A stretch of DNA of 64,000 nt from the NCBI RefSeq assembly GCF_965638725.1, contig NC_134952.1, positions 61,544,065 to 61,608,064 of the forward strand, given 5' to 3'. Source of the DNA: Aptenodytes patagonicus (lineage: Eukaryota > Chordata > Aves > Sphenisciformes > Spheniscidae). The translations under genes were made by a program, and so were the position numbers. The stretch's first letter is position 1; each line of letters starts with the position of its first letter. The notes beneath the pieces are model-generated. The model had not been told where the DNA came from and searched no databases. It saw only the letters and a list, made by a program, of their open reading frames with translations. This document shows positions 51,883 through 61,126 of the stretch, one piece after another.

Positions 51883-54800
51883 AAGCACCTTCATTCTTAA
51901 AAAGGTTCTTAGCCTTTTCCTTGTAAACACAGATTTCACAGAGACAACTGAGCACTGAGAAGTTTTATCGGCCTTTTTTTATCAGAGTTGGGAAAAAAGT
52001 TATTAAGGCAGAATTTTTCCTGCCTAAAAAAATCCTGAGCCTTTTTCTCTTAACACAACACGTGTTTTTTTCCTCCTCCCTTCTTGTCTTCTGTTATGGA
52101 AGAAGTAGCGCCGATTTCCACTCCCCGACGTCAGATTTCTCATGAGACATTTGCGCTGGCTTTGGGGTGTTCTGCCAGCAGTCAGTATCTCTGGTCATAC
52201 TCAGTATCTCTCCCTTAGCCAGCAGGGAGTCCTGCCAACCCAGGCGACACCAATTTCTGATGGAGCTTGTTAGACTACAAGAAACTTGTTCTTAGCCCTT
52301 AACTCTTATGCCACAACAGAAACAGGGCTGCAAAGTAAAGGATCTTACCTCCATTCTCAGGGGCCTGAGGCACTGAAACCTTCTGCTCTTCAGTGGCAGC
52401 CCTGTCTTGAGGACAAGATCAAGTGCTGCCTTTTTGTTTGAGTGACTACGTTAATAAACTAGGTGACATCACCCAGGTTCCTTATCATGACTAAAACACA
52501 GTTTAAGTGTTTGGAGGGGAAAGGGAACGCCTTTTGATCACTACTTCCAGTTCAGAGCGTAAGCAACCGCGACTGAAGACTGCACTTTGTCAGCAAGCCT
52601 CCTCCAAACACTATTGCTCTTCAGGCATAACAGGCCGAAGACATCACAGAGTTAATAATATGTTTTCCATCAAGGTGCTTCTTCCCCGTTGAAGAAGGCA
52701 CGTAGTGACAATTTTCAATCTCTTTAATGTAGAAATTAGGGCCGGGACAAAATCTTTTCATTTCCTCCAAGAGAGGTTAAGTTGCAACATACCCACCTTT
52801 CTCTCTGCAGCGTGTATAATTTCAGCTTGCTCAACAGCAGCGGCACTCCTGAGTTCAGGAGGACTTTAAAAGGAGCGATTATGCTCACGGAAGTAGGCTA
52901 ACGTGAATAAACTGCCCAGGCAACAGGGAGACATTCCAGAGCCCTGTGCCGTCTCCAGGCTTTTGGCCAATGCTGCTTAATCATATATGCAAAACGCAAA
53001 TTACAGAAAGATTCATCATAGGTTAGAATATTCTCAATGAATAATTTTGCACAGTGCTGAAGAAGCTTCCCCACAAACCATCGTCGGACGAAGGCACTGA
53101 GATCTTCTCCCTGTTTTCAGAGCTTCTACTGGTGTCAGCAGTACAAGTGGTACAGCAAAGGCTTCCTCTGCGGGTCTTCTCGATGGATCAGGCAGTTTTG
53201 GAAAGGAAGTTTGAGAGCAAGTTTAGCACCACCTGAGTGTCATGCTGCTGAAATTCGTAACTCTTATGGCTATAAGGCACCACGGCAGCTGCTACAGGCG
53301 ACATTCTCATCTGGACTTGGCCGGCACATGCCAATTCACACTATCTGGGCATGTAACACCAGACTGAAACTCAAAAAGCTCATGGCACGGGGGCAGATAT
53401 TTTCACTACAAGGCCCACAGAGTTTACAACTCCTTCAGCTTTAAACACAGCCACACTCATAGCTTAGAAATATTTAAGACCCTCCTGAGCCTTGTCACAG
53501 AATTTATAAAGCTCTATCTGAAAAGCTTTGATCTTCTGTGCAGCACTGAGTATAAAACCTAGCCAGTCACATTTTAGTTATGAGGATGTGACTTTTCCAC
53601 CACTTAACAGAAGGTTATAGTTTTCACGTAAGATTATGAAGTCATGGTTGTAACTCCATCTGAAGACTGCATTTACAAAGATCTGACTGCTCAGCAGCTC
53701 CCATGGACAACACAGAGCAGTCAGATTCTCAAAAACGTCCGAGTTATAATTGAGAGCAACTTGTTAACGCTTTTTTGCAGTACCTTATAGTTGCAAAGTT
53801 TTAACTGCTTTGAAAGCCTTCCCTCGCATGCTCTGTGTGATCAGACACCACTAAATCTACATATCATAATAGCTTTTTAAACAGTATTGAGTAAGCTAGA
53901 AAGATTTGCCTCTGTACAGCATTCTCAAAAATAAACGGGACTAAAGATAACTTTGGCACAATTTTTTTAAAGGTCACAAGCTTTCCCCATCCAAGACATC
54001 TAATAATTCAGTACGACCAAAGTTCCACGAGAGTTTGAGAATCCGTTCCTGTGCATGTCTACAAGTGAATGGATGCAAAAGAAATAGATCTATTGTCTCT
54101 ACGCTATCTGCCTTTGCTTTTAGGCACCGATTTTTTATTACCAATTAAAGAAAGCACTTTTTGTTCTACATGCAATACCGTGAATTAGAAGGTAAAAATC
54201 ACTGCAGAAATTTGAGGTAAAATTTCAAAAGCTGACTGCACCTTCCGCCCCAAAGCATACTTGTACTGTAAAACTGAAATATAAAAAACCCAACAGAACA
54301 GGGTATAGTTTTGCTGGGACAGACCTTCAATACCTGCACTTAAGTCAGGAAAACAAACTACTACCTGCCCTTCGCTCATGGCTCAAGCAGCATTCTTCTA
54401 AGGCCCTAGCAAATGCAAAAGGTACGTGCCCTGGAAAAGCTTTTGCTTTTGGTACTTCTCCTTAAGAATGTTTTGTCTCGACAAGTAAGTTTGTGAGATA
54501 CTTGTGCCACTACCTCAGGCCCACGAATACAAGCGGAGCTGCAAGCCACTCGAGATTTCTAAGCACTTCACGGTGCTTCCAGCTCAGCTGCGAGGAAAAC
54601 TGGTAAAATTATTAGCTACAGACAGAAAAACGGCTCGGTTCAGTAAACTGGAAAGAACGGGTTCATTTTGACATGCTGCTTTAATTGAAACGTATGGAGC
54701 CGCATCGGATGGCTGTTGAGGACAGTAGCCCTGGCGAGCGTTACAGGAGATGCGCCATTAGAAAGGATCCATCCCCGCGCTGCCTGTTCCCTGGCTGACC

Positions 54801-55217
54801 GCTCGGGTGGGCAGGGCTGGTGGGAAAGAGGGCTGAGCTCTCGGTACAGCCACGAGCCCCGCGCCGGGACAACGCTGCGGCGCCCGCGGGGTGAAGCCCG
54901 GCACAGGACGCGGAGAGCCCTCCCGCGGAGGATGGAGGGGAAAGCCCACCCGGCCCGGCGGCACGCAGCCTGTCCCCGGGCCTCAAGCGGAGCCGGAGCC
55001 GGAGCCGGCCCCCGCCCCGGCCACCCCCTCCCCGCCCCCGCCCGCGCTTTCTCCTCGGGCGGCCCCTTGCCGCCTCACCACGGCCCCCCGCGCCGCCGCC
55101 GGTGAGGCGCCCCCCCTCCCCTCAGCGCGGACGGGGCGAGGGCGGGGCGCCCCCGCGCGCGTGCCCCGCCGCGGCCCCACTCACCGCCCGGCGGGCGCCC
55201 TCCGGCCTCCGAGCAGG

Positions 55218-55256
55218 AGCAGCAGCAGCAGCAGCGGCGGCGGCAGTAGCAGCAGC
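55218..55256. repeat. Trinucleotide repeat (AGC)6(GGC)3...(AGC)3
   Basis: Thirteen trinucleotides with one AGT interruption. On the SLC20A2 transcript strand they read GCT/GCC, in the likely 5' untranslated exon. Confidence 0.85.
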
Positions 55257-55299
55257 CGGCGCGGCCCGGAGGCGGAAGGAGCGGCAGGAAGTGAGGTCC

Positions 55300-55315
55300 G
55301 GGGGGGGGGGGGGGG
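55300..55315. repeat. G16 homopolymer in the CpG island
   Basis: Sixteen consecutive G on the plus strand within the SLC20A2 promoter. It is able to form a G-quadruplex, and its length may be unreliable in the assembly. Confidence 0.8.
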
Positions 55316-55640
55316 AGAGGGCGCCGCTTCCGGGGGGTGGACGGACACCCGCGCCCGGGGAGCGCGGCAGGAGGTGGGTCTCTCTCGCGCGTAAATACCG
55401 CTAAGTAGCGGGGAGATGGTGCGGAGCCGGGTCTTCATACGGCCGGAGTACCGCAGGAAGGAAAAGGCACCGGGAGGCCTCCGGGGAGGCAGCGGCGGGA
55501 GGAGGCCGGGCAGCGCAGCCGCGCCGCCGGCAAGGCCCGGGGGTTCCCGCGTCCTCCGCGGTCTTCCTCCTCCTCCTCGTCGCTGCGAGGGAACGGCGCT
55601 TCCTCCCGCCAGCCCTCGGCCCCGCTGAGCTACGCTTCTG

Positions 55641-56907
55641 TTTTCCTCGGTTACAGGCAGGGCAGCTGTCAAAAGGGGCCGTCGGCACGGATGGCAAGAC
55701 GGCAAGACTTCACCCCCGTGAGCCCTTTCCACGGGGCAGGCCCGCTTAGCTGTCTCCTGCCACGGTCAGCGCGGCCCAGATCACGTTGTACTGTCCCTAC
55801 AGACACTAAAGTACAGATAATTTCAATCTAATAAAGAAGACTTGGTGAATAAAGCCAAGTTGCCTCATATCTGAATGGAACTGCAGTGCTGTTTACCACT
55901 GCTCCAAGGCTTACTATATTTTAGCACAGAATTGGAAAAAAACCTCTTTCTGGGCATACGCTCTCAGCTCTCCGCTGTTTTGTTAGCGTTCTGTACACCA
56001 CGGCCTACTCAAGTCATGTAACACTAGGAATTACAGCATGATACAGCTTCAAGTAGTTTTCATGATTAGATGCTTTTATTAAGAAGTAATTTCTGCAGTA
56101 TTCTTGAAATTAACTGATTTTGTGATTTACCTAGAAAGAAAAAAGTAACTGGGGTCTTGATGTCTCTTCTGGATAAGCTGTGATCTTTCTGTTTACGCAA
56201 GTATTTATAGACAATCCCATTCTTTAAAGCAATTAAAGTAAATTAAGCTAACCACCTTTGCTGTTAACATTATAGCATTGGCTGTGTCTTCTAGACCTGC
56301 AGTCCACTGTGTACTTCTCAGTTCTCCACGTTTCTCCAGGAAAGGTTCACAGTATTGCATATGCCACTTCCATATAAACACAGGAGAGCAGAATCTTTCT
56401 GCACTACTGCCAGCGACACTCCGGGCTCTCAAAACTGTCGATCTTAACTAGGCAGTAAGGCCACAGTATCTTCATTCACATTTACTGAATGCTTTCAGCA
56501 AGTTCAACAATGCGTGATCGAGGAACAAAAAGGTTTCCAGGCAGATAGGTACTGTCTTGCTTTCTTTAGGGTGCCGTTACCAGAGAAGGTAGGAGCTGAT
56601 TTCCAAGGTGCCGGCAGAGAGAGAAATAATTTAAAACATTGGTAAGACTGCACTCCTCTACCCTCAGAGGTTTCTCTGAGCAGGTCTGCCCTGTGCTAGG
56701 TACGTTCATGCTGAAAGTTTCAGTAGGCACTCAGTTTACTTCACGGGGCTCAGAGAAAAGCTACCGAGAGCAAAGTTTTTAGGAGAGTCCCCTTCCTTTC
56801 CCCCCTGCCTTCAGCTATGTATCAATTAAGAGGCATTGAAAATAGCTCCACACTGACTCTTATCATCAGCACTGGAAATACATCCTGAGCTCCTACAATT
56901 GTGGGCT
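55641..56907 (-). other. SMIM19 3' UTR and short intergenic spacer
   Basis: About 1.3 kb between the SLC20A2 CpG island and the SMIM19 stop codon. The only clear minus-strand AATAAA seen is at 56080-56075, which would give an 830-nt 3' UTR and leave under 0.5 kb to the island. Nothing else recognised. Confidence 0.6.
56075..56080 (-). terminator. SMIM19: Candidate SMIM19 poly(A) signal AATAAA
   Basis: AATAAA on the minus strand, 828 nt after the SMIM19 stop. No other canonical signal was seen between the stop and the SLC20A2 island on this strand. The cleavage site cannot be seen. Confidence 0.4.
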
Positions 56908-56975
56908 TCACTCCACTGAGAGCTGTACGCTTTCAGTCTGTTTTGGTGGCTGCTGCTGCTGTTCATACTTCCTTG
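56908..56975 (-). CDS. SMIM19: SMIM19 coding exon 3 and stop
   Basis: 68 nt after TTTTTTCAG, encoding [20 protein letters not shown] followed by VE and TGA. It aligns with the human tail [20 protein letters not shown]. Four CAG codons form a short Gln run. Confidence 0.92.
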
Positions 56976-58578
56976 CTGAAAAAACAGAAACACCCATCAA
57001 CACCGATTATACCATTTATTATATACATGTATATATACCTGTGTGCATGTATATATATCTATATATATACACGTATAGATATGATAACAATCAAGAAATA
57101 GACTTAAGATTAGAGAATGTAATTTCACCGCTTAGCCACACAAGGGGAAGTTTCAGTCACCGCATGGAACTAGTCCTTTAGCGTATGGCCTTGGAAAGGC
57201 TGAACGGTAGGGTCATAGCACAATGTCAGTAAATTAATGGCAGAGAACTATGATTCCATTCAGGTCCTTTCATTTAAAAAAAAAAAAATTAAAGACTATG
57301 GCTTCAGAAGTACTATTACAGATGACCTGAACGACTCATTAGTCACACGGTTGATCTCCACATCACTCATCTCCTCCACAATATACAAGCCACAAGCTAA
57401 CAACTACATTGACTTCAAAATTAATCTGGTTAGCAAGGCAAAGGGAGATCAAAGAGTTGTGTGCGGTGGAACAAACACCAACAACGAATGCCAGCAGGCA
57501 TTCCTCTGTAGGAAGCACGTCCTTTTTTGTTCCTACAGAATGCAATGGCCTGGTTTAAAAATCTTTACATTAAATCTTTATGTTCAAAAGGTGGTTTCAA
57601 CTCATTAAGTATTTCTTGCCCATATTCCCTCTAGGCGTGCATGTGTGGCAGGTGGGAAGCAAATACAGGTGTTTCTCTGAATTGGACCTCTGGAATATCA
57701 GAGGCATGTGGCTCTTTCCTACCTCCATCCTGACCTTCAACATTAAGATGGGAGCAGCAACACTTGTTGATACAGTAAAATTCTCATTTATTTTCAATTT
57801 ATGAAGTTGAATTACTCGTGATTCCAGTCCTCTCAACTTTTACAAAGCTATCCATGTTTCGACAATATTCAGACATTCCCAGCTCTTTTTAACTTCAACA
57901 TCAGATTCGTTTTGACAGCTAGAAGAGAATCGCACGGCTGCTCCCTCACTCCGTACTTCCTCACAGCTCAATCCTGAATCCTGTGACTCGCGCTCCTGCA
58001 GAACCCCTGCTCACATGGTGCCACAGGACCGGGGCTCCGCCCTGGCGTCCCCACCGCACGAGGACAGGCAGGTTCGAGGCCACCCCTGCAGGAACCGTCC
58101 CCGGTAACCCACAGGCCCAGGGGAGCCCCCTCTTCCCTTGGACTTACCGATGGAGTACATCTCCAGCTGCTGCCGCAGGCGGATCTTCTTCATGCTGTCG
58201 TAGAAGTTGGGCTGGGGCGGCGTCTCGGCGGCTGGGGGCAGGGTGAAGATGCGCATGATCCTCCTCTTGTTCCTGCGAGAGGGGCAAGGCGGTGAGCGGC
58301 CCGGCCCTGCCGGCACGGCTGCACGTGGGGCCGGCACGGCTGCTTCCCGCCGGGAGCCCTCGCCCCGCCCCCCGCGGCCTCTCCCCCCCCCCCCCCCCCA
58401 CGGCCTCCCCTTACCGCCGCGCGTAGACGAGGAGGGCGAGGCTGGCCAGCACCACCAGCAGGTAGACGTTGGTGGCCTCGTTCCACGCCTCGTGCACTGA
58501 GTAGTCGATGGCGCCGCTGTCGCCCAGCGCCGCCGAGCCGCCTCCGCCCGCCCCCCCCGCCGCCGCCGCCGCCGCCAT
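56908..58578 (-). CDS. SMIM19: Small integral membrane protein 19, complete in three exons
   Basis: Exons 58578-58415, 58272-58148 and 56975-56908 (stop TGA) splice with GT/AG sites and matching phases into a 118-residue protein; human SMIM19 is 107. The order is: an Ala6 run and a Gly-rich leader (2-19), then the conserved [17 protein letters not shown], one membrane helix (about 39-53), a basic stop-transfer RRNKRR, a conserved cytoplasmic part ([26 protein letters not shown]), and a Gln-rich tail ending SVQLSVE. I recognise the family from the [10 protein letters not shown] and [12 protein letters not shown] blocks. Its molecular function is unknown. The ATG context is weak (C at -3, G at +4), but no later Met would keep the conserved start. 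The gene lies upstream of, and on the same strand as, SLC20A2. Confidence 0.93.
56976..58147 (-). other. SMIM19 intron 2
   Basis: A 1.17-kb intron. It contains an alternating purine-pyrimidine TA/TG tract at about 57015-57075 and an A12 run near 57276. Nothing else recognised. Confidence 0.85.
57015..57075. repeat. TA/TG alternating microsatellite
   Basis: Imperfect TATATA, GTGTGCATG and TATACACG units, near the acceptor of SMIM19 exon 3. Confidence 0.75.
58148..58272 (-). CDS. SMIM19: SMIM19 coding exon 2
   Basis: 125 nt encoding [13 protein letters not shown] through [11 protein letters not shown]. The acceptor is CTCGCAG|GAACAAG and the donor ATCG|GTAAGTC. It is the most conserved part of the protein. 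Confidence 0.94.
58273..58414 (-). other. SMIM19 intron 1, short and extremely G-rich
   Basis: Only 142 nt. On the transcript strand it reads GTAAGGGGAGG, then G17 (58399-58383), then further G-runs. It is small and GC-rich, in the style of avian microchromosomal introns. Confidence 0.85.
58415..58578 (-). CDS. SMIM19: SMIM19 coding exon 1
   Basis: 164 nt covering the Ala/Gly-rich N-terminus, the conserved [11 protein letters not shown] and the membrane helix. The donor is CGGCG|GTAAGG, splitting an Arg codon. The Ala6-GGAGGGG leader is GC-rich and is not in the human protein as I recall it. Confidence 0.93.
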
Positions 58579-58646
58579 GGGGGAGAACGGCCGTTGGGGG
58601 ACGGCCGTGAGGGCCGGCCCCGTGGCGGCGGGCGGGCGGCGGGAAG

Positions 58647-58654
58647 TGACGTCA
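58647..58654. promoter_or_regulatory. Perfect cAMP response element TGACGTCA
   Basis: Palindromic CREB/ATF site about 70 bp upstream of the SMIM19 ATG, directly abutting GGGAAG (ETS-like). CRE sites close to the start of CpG-island promoters are typical of CREB-bound genes; binding here is inferred. Confidence 0.6.
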
Positions 58655-58700
58655 GGCGAGCCGTCGGGGCCGGCGTGAGGCGCCGCGCCTCGGTCTCCCT

Positions 58701-58710
58701 GCCGCCATCT
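58701..58710 (-). promoter_or_regulatory. YY1-like motif AGATGGCGGC
   Basis: On the minus strand, 123 bp upstream of the SMIM19 ATG. YY1 sites of this kind often sit just downstream of the transcription start of housekeeping genes, so the start may be near 58.72 kb. Confidence 0.45.
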
Positions 58711-58760
58711 CGGGGTGGCCCTGAGGGGCTGCAGTGAGGGGTCTCGGGCCGCTCCCCCTG

Positions 58761-58775
58761 CCCCCCCCCCCCCCC
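58761..58775. repeat. C15 homopolymer
   Basis: Fifteen consecutive C upstream of the SMIM19 promoter. Confidence 0.8.
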
Positions 58776-60204
58776 TTTTATTTCCCCTCTAGCTACCAGT
58801 CCCTGGGGGAGAGGACATAAGTAGGTAACAGCTTCTCTCCCAGGGGATGCAGGCACAGGGGATATAACAGTCTCTTTGCTTTCACGGTGCCAGTGTCTGA
58901 GGGGAAAATGTGCAGGTCGGTAGAGGGCCGGTAGTGGTGTGAATTCAGCAGCTCTGAAAGCCTGGTAGGCGTGGAGTCAAAAGCACCTTCACCCACCTGT
59001 GCTGGTGCTTGCTCTGTGGTGGTGGAATCATGTGGGACGTAGCTCAGCAGTGCACGGTGCTGAGAGGAAAAAGACGTTCAGATTGTCATGAGCTTTCACT
59101 TTTCACATAGGAACTAAATTTGACAGTTTAGGTTGTCAAAATAGAAACAGCACTTTCTGAAAAATCTTGCCTCCTTTGGTTTTTTTTGTGCCAAAATGGG
59201 AGTTGCTGGATATTCAGATGCTGGAGCAACATAGCTTACTCCCATGCTCCATATGCTCCTGATGCCAAAAAGCACAATTCTCGGATTATGCTTTGGCAGA
59301 AAAGGTGGAGCAGAGCAAGCATTTCGGTTTAGAAACTTGAAAAGTTGTCTGAACTGCTTAATGAGATGCAGATTAACTAGGCAGAAGATGTTCTAACACA
59401 CACACAAACACATACACAAACACTTTTTTTTTGTACTGCCTGATGAGGCATGTTTGAGCTACATGATAGGTTAGGTGTGCTGTCCTTTTTCCTCTCCTCC
59501 TGCTTCTTTCTATCCACCTCTGGCCCTGACACTTCCTTTTACCATATCTTCCTTCAGCTGCTAGGACTATTACAATGTAGACATTATAGATATGGTTCAT
59601 CTCCCTTTGCTTTACGCATATTTGGGGTATGTGCTTGTGTTGCAGTTATTTGTCTTCACCCTTTATAAGACAATAAGGGGAAAACCCAAGTATTTTTAGG
59701 GCATGATTTATCTAAGCTATGTCAAACATTCACAATGAGTCCTCTTGTGCCCAGGAAGTGCTCTGACTCCTTACTGGGTAGAGGGAGTCTAGATACCTCG
59801 CTTGGATGGCACTTGCTTTTCAAATGCCCAACCAGTCTGGGAATCTCCGTCCTTTGGGGAGCCATTTTCTCAGTGCAAGATGTGCCAAGTCATTCTCTTT
59901 CCATGCTGCTATGGAACATTCATTTTAAGAGGCCTCAGATCAGGGCATAAAAGGATATGAGTGAAAATGACAATATAAAAAAATAAAAAGCTAAGGCACT
60001 GTTATCATGAGAAAAGTTCCTCACCCCACATGGTGTGGGAAAGAAGAGTAGAACAGCAATTAGACATAATTCTAGGTCATTAAATCGGGATGGCACCCAT
60101 GCACAGAACTGTGGAAACCACTAAGAGAGAGAGAAAAAAAAAATATCACTTACGCAACATGATACAAGATGGTTAATTAAGCATGGTTTTACAGGGATTT
60201 TAAA
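58776..60204. other. Intergenic stretch upstream of SMIM19
   Basis: About 1.4 kb of mostly unique-looking sequence with a small CA repeat (59397-59421). No gene, RNA or transposon recognised before the CR1 block begins. Confidence 0.7.
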
Positions 60205-61046
60205 CAGTTTCTCATGAAGGGGGACCTCAGGGGTCGATATTGGGACCGGCACTGTTTAACATCTTTGTCGGCAACATGGACAGTGGGACTGAGTGCACCC
60301 TCAGCAAGTTTGCTGATGACACCGAGCTGTGTGGTGTGGTCGACAGGCTTGGAGGGAAGGGATGCCATCCAGAGGGACCTTGACAGGCTTGAGAGGTGGG
60401 CCTGTGTGAACCTCATGAAGTTCAACAAGGCTAAGTGCAAGGTCCTGCACATGGGTCGGGGCAATCCCAAGCACAAATACAGGCTGGGCGGAGAATGGAT
60501 TAAGAGCAGCCCTGAGGAGAAGGACTTGGGGGTGTTGGTTGATGAGAAGCTCAACATGAGCTGGCAATGTGCGCTCGCAGCCCAGCAAGCCAACTGTATC
60601 CTGGGCTGCATCGAAGGAAGCGTGGCCAGCAGGTCGAGGGAGGTGATTCTGCCCCTCTGCTCTGCTCTGGTGAGATCCCACCTGGAGTACTGCATTCAGC
60701 TCTGGGGCCCCCAACATAAGAAGGATGTGGACCTGTTGGAGTGGGTCCAGAGGAGGGCCACAAAGATGATCAGAGGGCTGGAGCACTTCTCCTCTGAAGA
60801 CAGGCTGAGAGAGTTGGGGTTGTTCAGCCTGGAGAAGAGAAGGCTCCGGGGACACCTTATAGCAGCCTTCCAGTACCTGAAGGGGGCCTACAAGAAAGCT
60901 GGAGAGGGACTTTTTACAAGGGCATGTGCTGATAGGACAAGGGGTTTAAACTGAAAGAGGGTAGATTTAGATTAGATATAAGGAAGAAATTCTTCACTAT
61001 GAGGGTGGTGAGGCACTGGAACATGTTGCCCAGAGAAGCTGTGGAT
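60205..61046 (+). mobile_element. 5'-truncated CR1 LINE, interrupted by a second CR1
   Basis: Starts within the reverse transcriptase at [14 protein letters not shown] (about 60222) and runs through KFADDT and the C-terminal region with [18 protein letters not shown] and [14 protein letters not shown] frameshift near 60357-60362 separates the catalytic part from [13 protein letters not shown]. After the frame's stop it continues through CR1 tail sequence to CAGAGAAGCTGTGGA and then stops abruptly, where the inverted CR1 begins. Its missing 3' end probably lies beyond the window on the far side of that insertion. It is non-functional. Confidence 0.88.
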
Positions 61047-61126
61047 CATAGAATCATAGAATCATTGAGGTTGGAAAAGACCTCTAAGATCATCGAGTCC
61101 AACCGTCGACCCAACACCACCACCCA

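Larger units (their letters stand above)
55185..55335 (-). other. SLC20A2: Probable untranslated first exon of SLC20A2
   Basis: The minus-strand exon would end at 55185, just before a consensus donor CGG|GTGAGT. Its 5' end is unknown and is drawn near the ETS-like motif only for convenience. It would contain the GCT/GCC repeat at 55256-55218. A second possible donor (GTGAGG) lies near 55074. Mammalian SLC20A2 also begins with a non-coding exon. Confidence 0.4.
54880..55640 (-). promoter_or_regulatory. SLC20A2: CpG-island promoter region of SLC20A2
   Basis: About 0.75 kb that is very GC- and CpG-rich, between AT-rich flanks, with no convincing TATA box. It lies between the SMIM19 3' end and the SLC20A2 coding exons, where the SLC20A2 promoter is expected. 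On the minus strand there is an ETS-like CCGGAAGCG (55333-55325), and on the plus strand GGCGGAAGGA and CAGGAAGTG. A good minus-strand splice donor (GGTGAGT) follows at 55184. CpG islands are often bidirectional, so a plus-strand transcript is possible. Confidence 0.7.
58150..58740 (-). promoter_or_regulatory. SMIM19: CpG-island promoter of SMIM19
   Basis: GC- and CpG-rich from exon 2 through the sequence upstream of the ATG. No TATA box seen. Upstream of the ATG are a perfect CRE (58647-58654), an adjacent ETS-like GGGAAGTGAC and a YY1-like AGATGGCGGC on the minus strand (58710-58701). Confidence 0.7.

Noticed and set aside
54716..55732. Long open frames on both strands in the SLC20A2 CpG island
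   Set aside because: Overlapping frames on both strands with Ala/Pro/Gly/Arg-rich sequence are expected from composition. No known domain or splice context.
55830..55853. Two plus-strand AATAAA words
   Set aside because: No plus-strand gene is supported upstream, so there is no transcript for them to terminate.
58011..58856. 281-codon open frame on the minus strand across SMIM19
   Set aside because: It is in the wrong frame relative to the conserved SMIM19 exons, runs through both introns' GC-rich sequence and has arginine/proline-rich content typical of CpG islands.
60214..60954. 246-codon plus-strand open frame taken as a host gene
   Set aside because: It is the C-terminal part of a CR1 reverse transcriptase entered after a frameshift.
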